DNA of 45,832 nucleotides. Origin: an uncultured Saprospiraceae bacterium. Its GTDB lineage: Bacteria > Bacteroidota > Bacteroidia > Chitinophagales > Saprospiraceae. The notes below the pieces were generated by a model. That model was not told where the DNA came from. It saw only the letters and a program-made list of their open reading frames with translations, and made no database searches. Below, one piece after another: positions 24,417-34,900 of this stretch (position 1 is its first letter; each line of letters begins with the position of its first letter). Location of the stretch: contig CALIZI010000131.1 of NCBI GenBank assembly GCA_938028705.1, forward strand, positions 1 to 45,832, in the 5' to 3' direction. Both the position numbers and the translations under genes were made by a program.

Positions 24417-24974
24417 CTACCACTCACTCTCCTTCCACTCATTATATTCCGCTACGATTTGTTCGAGGTCTTTCTTCTTATACGTACCTTGCTTTATTTT
24501 AGACTGCAATTTCGGAAAATCCTCGAAATATCGCGTCATTTGTCGTTTAAAACCCACAAAATCAACCTCTAATAAGTAATCGCCGTCATTTTCGATGAAG
24601 GTTTGCGTAAAGCCGCGTTCCTTATCCGTATTCCAATAATAATACAACTTTACAATACCATTATTACGACGTTCCATAAATACCCCGTAACCATACGATA
24701 AGGCTAAATCAACATCATAAATCTTAGAATCATACACCGTATTTTCTACATAATAACCTTTGATTTGAAAAGGTTTATACGTAAGCCGTTCCTCGTCTCC
24801 GTTTTTCACAAAAATAACTTTTGAAGAACGTAGTGCAGGTGTCGTGTATTTTATTTTACCACGAATCGTATCATTTTGGTTGCTGATAATGTAGCCATCC
24901 AAAAAATTGAATTGACCGTACAACAGCACCGCACCAAGCATCATTATAAGTATAAATAACAAACGAATTTTCAT
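24417..24974 (-). CDS. Hypothetical secreted protein
   Basis: A 185-residue protein with a signal peptide (MKIRLLFILIMMLGAVLLYG, likely cut before QFNFLDG). I chose ATG 24974 because it gives this signal peptide; the longer frame from 25100 has an unlikely N-terminus. The mature part starts GYIISNQNDTIRGKIKY and is beta-rich. It ends in a helical segment (FPKLQSKIKQGTYKKKDLEQ, then IVAEYNEW). Similar small exported proteins with a GYI-x-N-x-x-DTI-x-G-KI opening recur in Bacteroidota, but I know no function for them. It is the first gene of the minus-strand run. Its link to the ATPase downstream is unclear, as 58 nt with a hairpin separate them. Confidence 0.65.
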   Translation of the reverse strand: MKIRLLFILIMMLGAVLLYGQFNFLDGYIISNQNDTIRGKIKYTTPALRSSKVIFVKNGDEERLTYKPFQIKGYYVENTVYDSKIYDVDLALSYGYGVFMERRNNGIVKLYYYWNTDKERGFTQTFIENDGDYLLEVDFVGFKRQMTRYFEDFPKLQSKIKQGTYKKKDLEQIVAEYNEWKESEW

Positions 24975-25151
24975 TGACCTAATAATTTGAGTAGATTTAA
25001 TGTCCAAAGGTAAGGAATTTGGGATTGAATTTTGACTATTTGAAAATTGTACTCGTATAAAATCAAAAAATGAACAAGGTATATTAAAGTATTCGTACAT
25101 TTTTTTCTACCTTGTCAGTTATTCACAATACACACCAAGACGAATACTGAT

Positions 25152-26141
25152 ATGTCAAACATACGAGCCGCTATAAGGGGCATACACGCATGGATTCCCG
25201 ACTACAAACTCACCAATGCCGAACTTGAAACAATGGTGGAGACCAATGATGAATGGATTGTATCTCGTACAGGCATCAAGGAGCGTCGCATCTTAAAAGG
25301 CGAAGGACTTGGCACATCAGATATAGGTGTAGAAGCAGTAAAGGGCTTATTGGAAAAAACAGGAATGAAAGCCACAGAAATTGACTTTCTGCTATGCGCC
25401 ACGACGACACCTGATATGCAATTTCCTGCTACTGCCAATATTATTTGCGATAAAATCGGCGCAAAAAACGCCTTTGGATTTGACTTAAATGCGGCTTGTT
25501 CGGGTTTTATTTATGCGCTGACGACTGCTGCAAAATTTATAGAATCAGGCACGCATAAAAAAATAGTTGTCGTGGGAGCTGATAAAATGTCTTCCATTAT
25601 TGACTATACAGATAGACGGACTTGCATCATCTTTGGCGATGGTGGCGGCGCAGTTTTGTTGGAAGCTGCCACAGATGAAGACGGCATTCACGATTCGGCT
25701 TTGTATAGCGATGGTTCGGGGCGAGTATATTTGCATCAAAAAGCGGGCGGCTCGGTGCGTCCGGCTACGGCAGAAACAGTGGCAGCAAAGGAACATTATG
25801 TATTTCAAGATGGTCGTCCGGTCTTTAAAGCTGCGGTCAAAGGGATGTCCAATGCCATAGAGACGGTACTTAAAAATAATAATCTCAAGATAGAAGACCT
25901 AAATTGGCTCGTACCACATCAAGCCAATAAACGTATATTAGATTCGGTGAGCAGTATGACAGGTATTGACCCTACAAAAGTCGTTATCAATATCGAAAAA
26001 TATGGTAACACAACCAATGGTACGATTCCATTATGCTTGTGGGAATGGGAAGATAAATTTAAAAAAGGTGATAAAATTATGCTCGCTGCTTTTGGTGGTG
26101 GCTTCACTTGGGGGGCAGTTTACCTGACTTGGGCATATTGA
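25152..26141 (+). CDS. fabH: 3-oxoacyl-ACP synthase III
   Basis: A 329-residue thiolase-fold enzyme that starts fatty acid synthesis by condensing an acyl-CoA, often acetyl-CoA or a branched primer, with malonyl-ACP. The catalytic triad is visible: Cys116 in NAACSGF, His256 in PHQANKR and Asn286 in EKYGNTTNG. The usual GNTSAAS stretch reads GNTTNGT here, a mild variation. Length is standard for the family. It stands alone, without fab partners, between a divergent hypothetical gene and a 554-nt spacer. Bacteroidota often have several fabH-like genes, so this one may be a paralogue with a special primer. The substrate cannot be told from the sequence. Confidence 0.93.
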   Translation: MSNIRAAIRGIHAWIPDYKLTNAELETMVETNDEWIVSRTGIKERRILKGEGLGTSDIGVEAVKGLLEKTGMKATEIDFLLCATTTPDMQFPATANIICDKIGAKNAFGFDLNAACSGFIYALTTAAKFIESGTHKKIVVVGADKMSSIIDYTDRRTCIIFGDGGGAVLLEAATDEDGIHDSALYSDGSGRVYLHQKAGGSVRPATAETVAAKEHYVFQDGRPVFKAAVKGMSNAIETVLKNNNLKIEDLNWLVPHQANKRILDSVSSMTGIDPTKVVINIEKYGNTTNGTIPLCLWEWEDKFKKGDKIMLAAFGGGFTWGAVYLTWAY

Positions 26142-26695
26142 TTTTAAATTTTAACACATTAATTTTATTGAATATTGTTCTTGCTTTATTTATTTATAAA
26201 ATATTGATAATCAGCAACTTAGTGTGTTTTATAACTTTAATTGCATTTTAACAAAACCCTAACATTTAATAGCTAATACCTAGCTACCATTGCTTTAAAT
26301 ACACATAAACTGTATCCTTATTGTCCGAATAATCTCAAAGATAGTATTTCATTTTACTTACCAACACAACACAAACCACATTTTTAACGACACTTTCACT
26401 GATGATAAACACTGATAACTCGATTTTTACATTTTAATTTTAAATTATTTATAAAATACTGATTAATATTTTTTTTAATAAAATTAATTTTTAATAATTT
26501 AAAACAATTGCAATACAAAATTCAGTGATAAGTCTTAAATCCTAAGACATAATATTGTCATGCTCAATTCAAATTTATCGTTACAAATTCAATAAATTAA
26601 GAAAAAATCTTATTTTTGAAGATGTAATCAGAAATTGATAGCTCTATTCATTTCTTGCATTACATCCATCCATTTTTTAAATCAAGAATCAATCT
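26142..26695. other. AT-rich spacer before first susC
   Basis: A 554-nt non-coding region. It contains a TGATAATCAGCAACTTAG motif (26203-26220) like that in repeat R, AT-rich tracts, and a promoter-like segment near 26590-26620. No protein or RNA gene is visible. Confidence 0.5.
26611..26618 (+). promoter_or_regulatory. -7 box of first susC
   Basis: TATTTTTG, exact TAnnTTTG. The surrounding 35 nt (26590-26624) match the segment before the second susC at about 30 positions. The leader to the start codon would be about 70-80 nt. Confidence 0.6.
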
Positions 26696-29600
26696 ATGTG
26701 TATGAAACATTTTTTATTAATGCTCGCAATGATGCTTACAGGCTTGGCTACCATTGTAGCACAACGCACCATTACGGGAACAGTGACAGATGAAAGCGGC
26801 GAAACCGTACCTTTCGCCAACGTCTTTGTAGAAGGAACCACCATTGGTACAACTACCGATATTGACGGTAATTATACCCTTGAAGTGCCTGAAGGCGGCA
26901 CGATTGTCGTCTCTTTTACCGGCTACGAAGATTTCAAACAAACCATTGGTGATGATAGCACCGTCAATGCACTGCTGACTTCGGGGGTTTCGCTCGAAGA
27001 AGTCGTATTGATAGGCTACGCACCACAAAAACGTAAAGACATCACCGGCTCGGTATCTTCCGTCTCAGCCGAAGATATTGAAGATGTACCGCTTCCAAGC
27101 CTTGAAACTGCCCTTCAGGGAGCGGCTGCGGGAGTGATAGTCAACAAAAACTCCGGTAAACCCGGTGGCGGTATTGATGTCAACATTAGAGGTAAAACCT
27201 CTATATCAGCTTCCAATCAACCACTGTATGTTGTGGACGGCATACCGATTATTTCCGGTGATAATTTTGATTTTTCACAAGAGGGTATTGGTGGAAGTAA
27301 TCTCTCTGTCATCTCTGACCTCAACCCTGACGACATCGAATCCATGGAAGTCTTAAAAGATGCTTCTACAGCTGCCATGTATGGTTCGCGGGCTGCCAAT
27401 GGTGTTGTACTGATCACCACCAAACGCGGTAAAGCCGGCAAAACCAAAGTTAATCTCAATGCTTCTTATGGTAATGCTTGGTTGCCCAAGGGGATTGATG
27501 CCATCACAGGCGATGAGTATCAGGAATATTCGGTTGAATTGTGGAGACCTTTACTACAAAGCAATGGACTACCGGAAACCTGGCAATCTATTCAAGACAA
27601 TGTACTCGGACCTGTCGGCGAATCCAATACTGTCTGGCAAGATGAAGTATTCCGCATGGCTCCTCTGCAAGAGTATAGCATAGGCATTTCAGGTGGTACG
27701 GAATCTACCAGATTATATGCTTCAATGGGCATAAAAGATGAGCAAGGTATCATTAAAAGTTCCGGTTTTCAACGCCTATCCGGTCGCTTGAATGTTGACC
27801 ATATTCTTTCCGATAATCTCACTTTTGGGATGAATATGGGCTACAACCGTACCAATACCGACCAAGTACAAAACGATAATAATATATATGGTGTATTAGG
27901 TGCCTCTCTGCTCATTCCACCTGTCGTGCCTGTGACTGAGGAAGATGGCAGTTGGGGGTCCGCATTTGGTATTGAAAATGCCGTAGCTGCCGTTACTGAT
28001 TATCAAAATAATATCATCAGAGGGCGTTTCACGGGTAACGTATTTGGCAAATGGAATATTACCGACTTTTTGAGTTTCAAAACTACATTTGGTACAGATA
28101 TTATTGACTTGGACGAAAGAGTATATGAGCCTCGTACCCTTCAATCTACCAATACAGGACGCAAAGTAGAGGCAAGTATAAAAGATGAAAGATTTGTCAA
28201 TGAAAATACTTTGATTTTCAATGAATCATTTGCTAAAAACAATATCCAAGTCGTTGTAGGAGCAAGTTTTCAAGAAGATAAAATTAATAGTACCTATACC
28301 GAAACCGCTGACTTCCCAACGGATGATTTTACAGGACTTACTTCCGGTGCCACACCCGTTACGGCACTAGGTGATTTTACAGGCGATAATCTTCAATCTT
28401 ATTTCGGTAGTATCAACTACAATTTTGGCGGCAGATACTACTTAGCCGGTACTTTTCGTGCCGACGGTTCTTCAAGATTCATCAATAATAAATGGGGATA
28501 TTTCCCCGGTGTATCGCTAGGTTGGAACATTTCAGAAGAAAGTTTTATGAAAAACGGACCCTTTGATTTGCTCAAAATCAGAGCAGGTTGGGGACAAACC
28601 GGCAACAATACTTTTGACAATTTTGAAGCATTCCAATTGTATGAAGGCGGCGCAAATTACAGAGACGTTCCCGGTACAGTACCTATCCAACTTGGTAATC
28701 CCGACCTCAGATGGGAAACCACTACACAAACCAACATTGGCTTGGACTTCGGCATTATCAATAGTCGAATCAATGGTAGTCTTGATTTCTATGTTAAAGA
28801 TACTGACGATTTATTGCTGGACAAACCTATTCCGACAACGTCCGGTTTTACCTCCGTCCTTCAAAATGTAGGAAAGATGCGTAACAGAGGTATTGACCTC
28901 ACACTCACCTCTTCTAATATCAAAAAAGATAACTTTACATGGGCGACTACCCTTACAGTGGGGTATTTGCAAAATGAAGTCGTCGAACTCGTGGACGGTA
29001 TTCCCTTTGATTCGGGCTTTGCCAACAGAGTTGCAGAAGGACAACCCTTGGGTAGTTTCTTCGGGCATGTCACCGACGGCTTATTCCAAAATCAAGCGGA
29101 GATTGACGCACACGCTACACAAGCTACGGCTGCTCCCGGCGATATTCGCTTCAAAGACATTGCAGGTGGTGCAGGACCTGATAATATCACCGGTACAGCT
29201 GACGACCTCGCGCCCGATGGCGTGATTAATGATGACGATAGAACCTACATTGGTAAAGCACTTCCCGATTTTCAAGGCGGTCTCAGAAACCGATTCAATT
29301 TCTATGGCGTTGACCTCAATATCTTCTTTCAATTTGCCACAGGTTTCCAAATCTACAACAACAACCTTGCTTTTACAGAAGGTATGAATAGCGTATTCGC
29401 GCCCTCGCGCAATGCTTGGGAAAACAGATGGAAAGAAGAAGGCGACCAAACGGATATTCCAAGATTGGTGAGAAACGACCCCAATAGCAACCGTAGAGAC
29501 TCCGACCGTTTTGTAGAAGACGGCGATTATGTACGGCTCAAAACACTCACATTGGGTTACACCGTACCTTCAAGCATTACAGAGAATATTGGTGTACGCA

Positions 29601-29767
29601 GAGCAAGAGTTTACGTCAGTGGTTTCAATCTCTGGACACTGACCAACTATTCAGGTTTTGACCCCGAAGTCAATATGTTTGATGGTAATAATACTGCCTT
29701 GGGTACAGATTTTCTAACATTCCCGCAAGCACGCTCCGTTGTGTTTGGTATAAATATAGGGTTTTAA
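26696..29767 (+). CDS. SusC/RagA TonB-linked outer-membrane receptor (1)
   Basis: A 1023-residue outer-membrane transporter. A signal peptide at about 1-24 is followed by a carboxypeptidase-regulatory-like domain (about 24-105, QRTITGTVTDESG and FVEGTTIGTTTDIDGNY). Next comes a TonB-dependent plug (about 115-245, SVSAEDIEDVPLPSLETALQ) and a long beta barrel ending in SVVFGINIGF. Such receptors import oligosaccharides or peptides together with a SusD-type lipoprotein using TonB energy. ATG 26702 (MKHFLLML) is an equally good start. The partner susD begins 327 nt downstream. No glycoside hydrolase or peptidase lies nearby, so the substrate is unknown. Confidence 0.95.
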   Translation: MCMKHFLLMLAMMLTGLATIVAQRTITGTVTDESGETVPFANVFVEGTTIGTTTDIDGNYTLEVPEGGTIVVSFTGYEDFKQTIGDDSTVNALLTSGVSLEEVVLIGYAPQKRKDITGSVSSVSAEDIEDVPLPSLETALQGAAAGVIVNKNSGKPGGGIDVNIRGKTSISASNQPLYVVDGIPIISGDNFDFSQEGIGGSNLSVISDLNPDDIESMEVLKDASTAAMYGSRAANGVVLITTKRGKAGKTKVNLNASYGNAWLPKGIDAITGDEYQEYSVELWRPLLQSNGLPETWQSIQDNVLGPVGESNTVWQDEVFRMAPLQEYSIGISGGTESTRLYASMGIKDEQGIIKSSGFQRLSGRLNVDHILSDNLTFGMNMGYNRTNTDQVQNDNNIYGVLGASLLIPPVVPVTEEDGSWGSAFGIENAVAAVTDYQNNIIRGRFTGNVFGKWNITDFLSFKTTFGTDIIDLDERVYEPRTLQSTNTGRKVEASIKDERFVNENTLIFNESFAKNNIQVVVGASFQEDKINSTYTETADFPTDDFTGLTSGATPVTALGDFTGDNLQSYFGSINYNFGGRYYLAGTFRADGSSRFINNKWGYFPGVSLGWNISEESFMKNGPFDLLKIRAGWGQTGNNTFDNFEAFQLYEGGANYRDVPGTVPIQLGNPDLRWETTTQTNIGLDFGIINSRINGSLDFYVKDTDDLLLDKPIPTTSGFTSVLQNVGKMRNRGIDLTLTSSNIKKDNFTWATTLTVGYLQNEVVELVDGIPFDSGFANRVAEGQPLGSFFGHVTDGLFQNQAEIDAHATQATAAPGDIRFKDIAGGAGPDNITGTADDLAPDGVINDDDRTYIGKALPDFQGGLRNRFNFYGVDLNIFFQFATGFQIYNNNLAFTEGMNSVFAPSRNAWENRWKEEGDQTDIPRLVRNDPNSNRRDSDRFVEDGDYVRLKTLTLGYTVPSSITENIGVRRARVYVSGFNLWTLTNYSGFDPEVNMFDGNNTALGTDFLTFPQARSVVFGINIGF

Positions 29768-30094
29768 TTCATTTGTGATGATTTGATTATTAATTAGTTG
29801 TAGTATTACAATCAACTAAATGATTAACAAGTAAAATAAAAACGGATGTATATTTAGGATTTTAAAAATATTATGTATAATAATTTATATTAATTTAAAA
29901 TTATGTTTTTAATAAAATTTAATATTAAAAAAATATTTTATAATATAAAATTACTTTTTTTGATAAAATAACATTAAGTAACATAGTAGTGCTTTACGAG
30001 CGAATTAACTGCTAAACAGTGATTTATTCACTCATTCACTCATTGTACTTAATACTATCCGTTCACTCATCACCAATGACCAAATTAATAAATT
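29768..30094. other. AT-rich spacer between susC and susD (1)
   Basis: 327 nt, very AT-rich (29860-29990 is nearly all A and T). No gene is seen. The spacing is wider than in most susCD operons, so a separate start or a processing site is possible. Confidence 0.45.
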
Positions 30095-31429
30095 ATGAAA
30101 TTAACAAATTTTTTAATATTAATAATGACCATATCGGTCTGTGTTTTTTCCTGTGCAGATTTGGAAGATGTATCACCTGTCAACTCTGTTCTTTCTTCCG
30201 CAGCGATTACGAGCAAAGCCTCAGCCAATGCTGCCTTAAATGGTGTTTATGATGAATTGCAAGATGCAGATTTGACATTTGACGGTTGGCTGGCACTCCC
30301 TCAATTTTTCTCTGACGAAGCCAATGCTACCGGAACTTTCCCGACTCGTCTGGAATTTGGCAACCTCAATGTCTTTCCTTCTAATGGCACTATGGCAAGT
30401 GTTTTTACAGATTTTTACGATGCCATCAATGTTGCCAATAATGTGATAGCTTTGGTTCCGGCTATACAGGAAGATGGCTTTACTGATACAGAGAAAAATG
30501 ATATTGTGGCGCAGGCAAAATTTATTCGCGCACAATGTTATTTACAATTAGGAACACTTTGGCAAAGTGTTCCGCTTGTACTGTCTCCTACATCGGACGT
30601 AGGCGAGGTACTTAATGTATCCGTCAGTTCTCGCGATGAAATTTACAATCAAATCAAGGCTGATTTTAATGAGGCAGTCACTAATATTACGGCAGAAACA
30701 GGACCCTTTGTGGCAAGCAAGCAGGCTGCTAATGCTTTTCTGGCTCGTGTTGCTTTATATGAAGGCAACTGGGCAGAAGCAAAAGCAAAAGCCGAAGGAG
30801 TACTCGGTGCAGGATTTGATTTGACCGCCGTAGATTATCTGGCAGACCAGATTTATTCGCTCAATTTCACCACTGCCGATGGCAATAATCTTGGCTTTTT
30901 CTATGGAACAGAGGGCTTGGGTGGTCGGTATTCTATCGGACCTTCTGCCGACATCATAGCTGCCTTTGAAGACGGGGACACACGCTTTGCACAAAGCATC
31001 AATAATGATAATCCGGCTACACCTTACGGACTCAAATATCCCAGCTTTTCTGCTGCGAGTGCAGGTACGGCTACTGACCCGATTTACTTCATTCGCCATG
31101 CCGAAATGGTACTGATTGCTGCGGAAGCTGCGGCTGAAATGGGGGATTTTGCTACGGCAAGCACTCACTTCAATCAAGTCAGAAATCGTGCAGGATTATC
31201 TGAAATTACGCTGGACGCAAGCAATTATGTAGATGCTATTTTGAAGGAGCGTTTTACGGAATTTGCCTTTGAAGGAGCGCAACGATTGATTGATTTGCGT
31301 CGTCGCGGCAAGGCAGAGGAGGTACTCGGACCAATCGGCTACGATGCCTGTGACAAGGTGTGGCCCCTGCCACAGCGAGATGTTGATAGAAACGTCAATT
31401 TACAGCAAAACGACTGCTGCAATTGCTAA
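30095..31429 (+). CDS. RagB/SusD-family lipoprotein (1)
   Basis: A 444-residue nutrient-binding lipoprotein. The signal peptide ends in a lipobox with Cys20 (VCVFSCADLEDVSP). The rest is helical with TPR-like segments (YDAINVANNVIALV, IVAQAKFIRAQCYLQLGTLW) and the conserved SusD C-terminal part EFAFEGAQRLIDLRRRGKAEE. The FIRAQCYL and ERFTEFAFEG segments are hallmarks of the RagB/SusD family. It should cap the barrel of the SusC protein encoded upstream and bind the substrate at the cell surface. It is followed by a strong hairpin at 31491-31524. There are no oddities in length. Confidence 0.93.
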   Translation: MKLTNFLILIMTISVCVFSCADLEDVSPVNSVLSSAAITSKASANAALNGVYDELQDADLTFDGWLALPQFFSDEANATGTFPTRLEFGNLNVFPSNGTMASVFTDFYDAINVANNVIALVPAIQEDGFTDTEKNDIVAQAKFIRAQCYLQLGTLWQSVPLVLSPTSDVGEVLNVSVSSRDEIYNQIKADFNEAVTNITAETGPFVASKQAANAFLARVALYEGNWAEAKAKAEGVLGAGFDLTAVDYLADQIYSLNFTTADGNNLGFFYGTEGLGGRYSIGPSADIIAAFEDGDTRFAQSINNDNPATPYGLKYPSFSAASAGTATDPIYFIRHAEMVLIAAEAAAEMGDFATASTHFNQVRNRAGLSEITLDASNYVDAILKERFTEFAFEGAQRLIDLRRRGKAEEVLGPIGYDACDKVWPLPQRDVDRNVNLQQNDCCNC

Positions 31430-31490
31430 TCATTCAGACAAATTCATTATTGCTGCAAAAGCAATAAATCATATACTTTTTAATACAACA

Positions 31491-31530
31491 CAAACGGTTA
31501 TCGGAATTTTCCGATGACCGTTTGTTGTAT
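31491..31530 (+). terminator. Hairpin ending the first susCD unit
   Basis: A 16-bp stem (31491-31506 with 31509-31524) with one G·T pair and a minimal loop, followed by a T-rich TTGTTGTAT. It probably stops transcription. Confidence 0.7.
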
Positions 31531-31917
31531 CATAAGGTCATTTCAAAGACTTACCTCATAATTTCGTTAATAAAAAGTTAATAAATCAACAAAAAATCCT
31601 ATTTTTGAGGTTGGACACGATAATGGATAGCCGGTATCACATAAAAGAAGTTTACACTTAACTCAATCTATCCAAATTATCATAATATGTTGGACTTTAG
31701 ATAATCGTTAATCCGTTTATTGGTTAATCAGGCTAATTTACTGAATGTCAGTATTATTAGTAATGAATTATTATTAAATGATTTTAAATAAAATTCATTA
31801 TCACCTTTAAATCATTCCTGCAACTATGCCGGATAGCCTGACAAACTGATGAACCAATTAACTAATATCCAAAATCCGTACGATATAATTTCTTAACAAA
31901 AATCAATTAAATAACGT
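31531..31917. other. Spacer before second susC
   Basis: Non-coding. It contains the promoter-like segment at 31581-31610 and an AT-rich leader of about 300 nt. No clear structure or gene is seen otherwise. Confidence 0.45.
31600..31607 (+). promoter_or_regulatory. -7 box of second susC
   Basis: TATTTTTG, exact TAnnTTTG, inside a 35-nt segment shared with the first susC promoter. The predicted leader is about 300 nt long. Confidence 0.6.
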
Positions 31918-34900
31918 ATGAAACATCTCCTATTAGTTATTGCAATGATGTTTTTTTGCTTTAGTATAGCTATGGCACAACGCACCATTTCAGGAACTGT
32001 AACAGATGAAAGCGGCATGCCGCTACCATTTGCCAATGTATTTGTAGAAGGTACCACAGTAGGTACGACTACGGATATAGATGGCAACTACACACTCAAA
32101 GTACCGGATGGTGCTTCTACTATTGTGGTCGCCTATACAGGTTATGGCGATATGAAACTCGCTTTGGGTGATTCCAACACCCTTAGCTTTACGATGGCTG
32201 AAGGTGAAGTCCTCGACGAAGTTATCGTCACTGCCGTAGGGCTTGAAGCCAACAGACGCTCGCTCGGTTATTCGGCACAGAACTTAGATGCTGAAGAAAT
32301 ACTGAGTTCAAGAGAAACCAACCTTGTAAATGCACTTAGCTCAAAAATTGCAGGTGTAACAGTAGGTAGTTCTTCCGGTTCACCGGGTGCTTCTGCCAAT
32401 ATTCGTGTACGTGGTAGCACTTCTATCAATGGTACGAACAGTCCATTATTTGTCATTGATGGTGTACCTATTGATAATAATGAACAAGATGCTGATGTGG
32501 ACGGTGTAGATCAATCTAACCGTGCGGTCGATATCAATCCGAATGATATTGAAAATATGACTATACTGAAAGGTGCTGCTGCAACTGCACTTTACGGTGT
32601 ACGTGCTGCCAACGGTGCAGTTATTATTACGACTAAGAAAGGTGTTGCGGGCAAACCCAGAGTAACTTTATCTACCTCTTACTCTATTGATCAAGTGAAT
32701 AAGTTGCCTGCACGTCAAAGCACTTATTCACAAGGCCGCCCTTCAGGTGGTGTGAATATTCACAGAGGTCCTGAAACGGGTGAAGGTTTTAGCTGGGGAC
32801 CGGCTGCTTCGGAATTGGAATATGACGGTGACAGCGACTATTTTTACAATTCAAATGGTCGCTTAGTACCTAAAGGTACAGGGAATGGAAGAGCTGCCGA
32901 AGTTTACGATCCATTTACATTCTTCGATACAGGTAATACTTATGATTTAAACCTGTCTGTACAAGGTGGTAATGAAAATACTACTTATTACGTTTCGGGA
33001 GGTCGCTTGGCTTCTAATGGTATTGTTCCTAATGCTACTTTTGAAAGAAATTCTTTTAAATTAACGTCCACTTCAAAAATTACAGATAAAATTGATGTAG
33101 GTTTTTCCGCTAACTATATCAACTCAGGTGGTAATCGTATTCAAAGGGGTTCCAATATTCAAGGTGTCATGCTTGGCTTGTTGCGTACTTCACCTACATT
33201 TGACAATGGTAACGGAAGAGAGGGTAGAGATGCCGCAGGTGAAGTCAGCACTTATGTAAATCCTGATGGTTCACAGCGTTCTTACCGTTCAGGTATTTAT
33301 GATAATCCTTACTGGACAGCCAACAAAAATCCATTTAGAGATAATGTCAATCGTATTATCGGTTATGCCTCTGCGGGTTATCAGATTGTGGATTGGGCAA
33401 GATTGAGTTACAAACTAGGACTTGATACTTATTCAGACCGCCGTAATGGTGCATTTGATATTAACCCGGGTAGAAGTTTGGGATTGGTTTATCAGTCTGT
33501 GCAGGAGAATCGAGATTTGAACTCAGACCTTTTATTAACACTATCGCCAAAAATTTCAGAGAAATTTAGTGTTAGTGTAACATTAGGTCAAAATTTATTT
33601 GACTCACGTTTCGTCGAACAATCCTCTGAAGGTTCAACACTTTCAGTAAGTGACTTTTATCACATCAGTAATGCAGCCGACGTTACTACCGATGAAGACT
33701 TTTTACGCAAAAGAATCGTTGCAGCTTTTGGTACGGCTGATTTAAACTATGGTGATTTCGTATTCTTAAATTTGACAGGTCGTAACGATTGGTCTTCTAT
33801 TTTGCCAAGAGACAATAATGCTTTCCAATCTTATTCTGCAAGTCTTGGTTTTGCATTTACAGAATTGTTGAATTTACCAAACAACAGCTTCTTGCAATAC
33901 GGTAAATTAAGAGCTTCTTATGGTAAAGTAGGTAATGATGGAGGGAAGGCATTTATATATGCTACTACCAACTACTTTAATCAAGGCTTTTCCGGTGGTG
34001 ACGGTTTTATAGGTGGGATAGAATTCCCCGCTTTTGGTGTCAACTCTTTTGAGCGTTCTACTGTACTGGGTAATGCCAATTTTGTTCCTGAGACAACGAC
34101 TACTTTGGAACTTGGAGCAGAGTTCAAATTCTTTAAAGACAGACTTGGATTTGACTTTACTTACTTTGACCAAGAATCCAGAGACCAGATTATCGCAGTA
34201 CAACTTCCTGCAACTACAGGTTTTACAGATATTGTTCAAAATGCAGGTGTCATTACCAGTAAAGGTATCGAATTGGTAGCTTATGCCACACCGCTTAAAT
34301 TTAAGAATAATCCCTTACGCTGGGATATTGATTTAAACTTTACTCAAATTGAAAATAGAGTTGAAGAACTCGCTGAAGGCGTTGAAAATATCTTCCTCGC
34401 AGGTTTTACCTCTACTTCATCTCGTGCAGTAGCCGATCAACCTTATGGCGCAATTTTCGGTTCGGGCTTCCAGCGTGATGATAGTGGTAACCTTATTATT
34501 GGTTCAAATGGTTGGCCTCTACAAGCCACAGGTACAGAAGTTTACGGCGACCCAAATCCAGACTGGACGGCAGGTTTGCGTAATACATTCACTATTATTG
34601 ATGGTTTGAAAATCGGTGCATTACTTGACTTCCGTAAAGGTGGAGATATGTGGTGTGGTACATGTGGTATTATGAACTACTTTGGTGTTTCTGAATTGAC
34701 AGGTGAAAAACGTGATGAAGTCGTTGTTTTTGATGGAGTTATGGAGGATGGTACACCGAACAATACGCCCGTTGCATTAGCCGATCCCGCTGCTGGTCTT
34801 GGTGCCAACTACTGGGTACGCTACGGTTTCGGTGGTTTGACAGAAGCCAGTATTTATGATACTTCTTGGATTCGTTTGAGAGAGGTTTCTGTTGGTTATG

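Noticed and set aside
24975-25100. N-terminal extension of the secreted hypothetical protein
   Set aside because: The extension has no protein-like character, and the inner ATG 24974 gives a clear signal peptide.
30019-30252. Frame overlapping the start of the first susD
   Set aside because: It is in another frame over the lipoprotein signal peptide and has no protein-like features.
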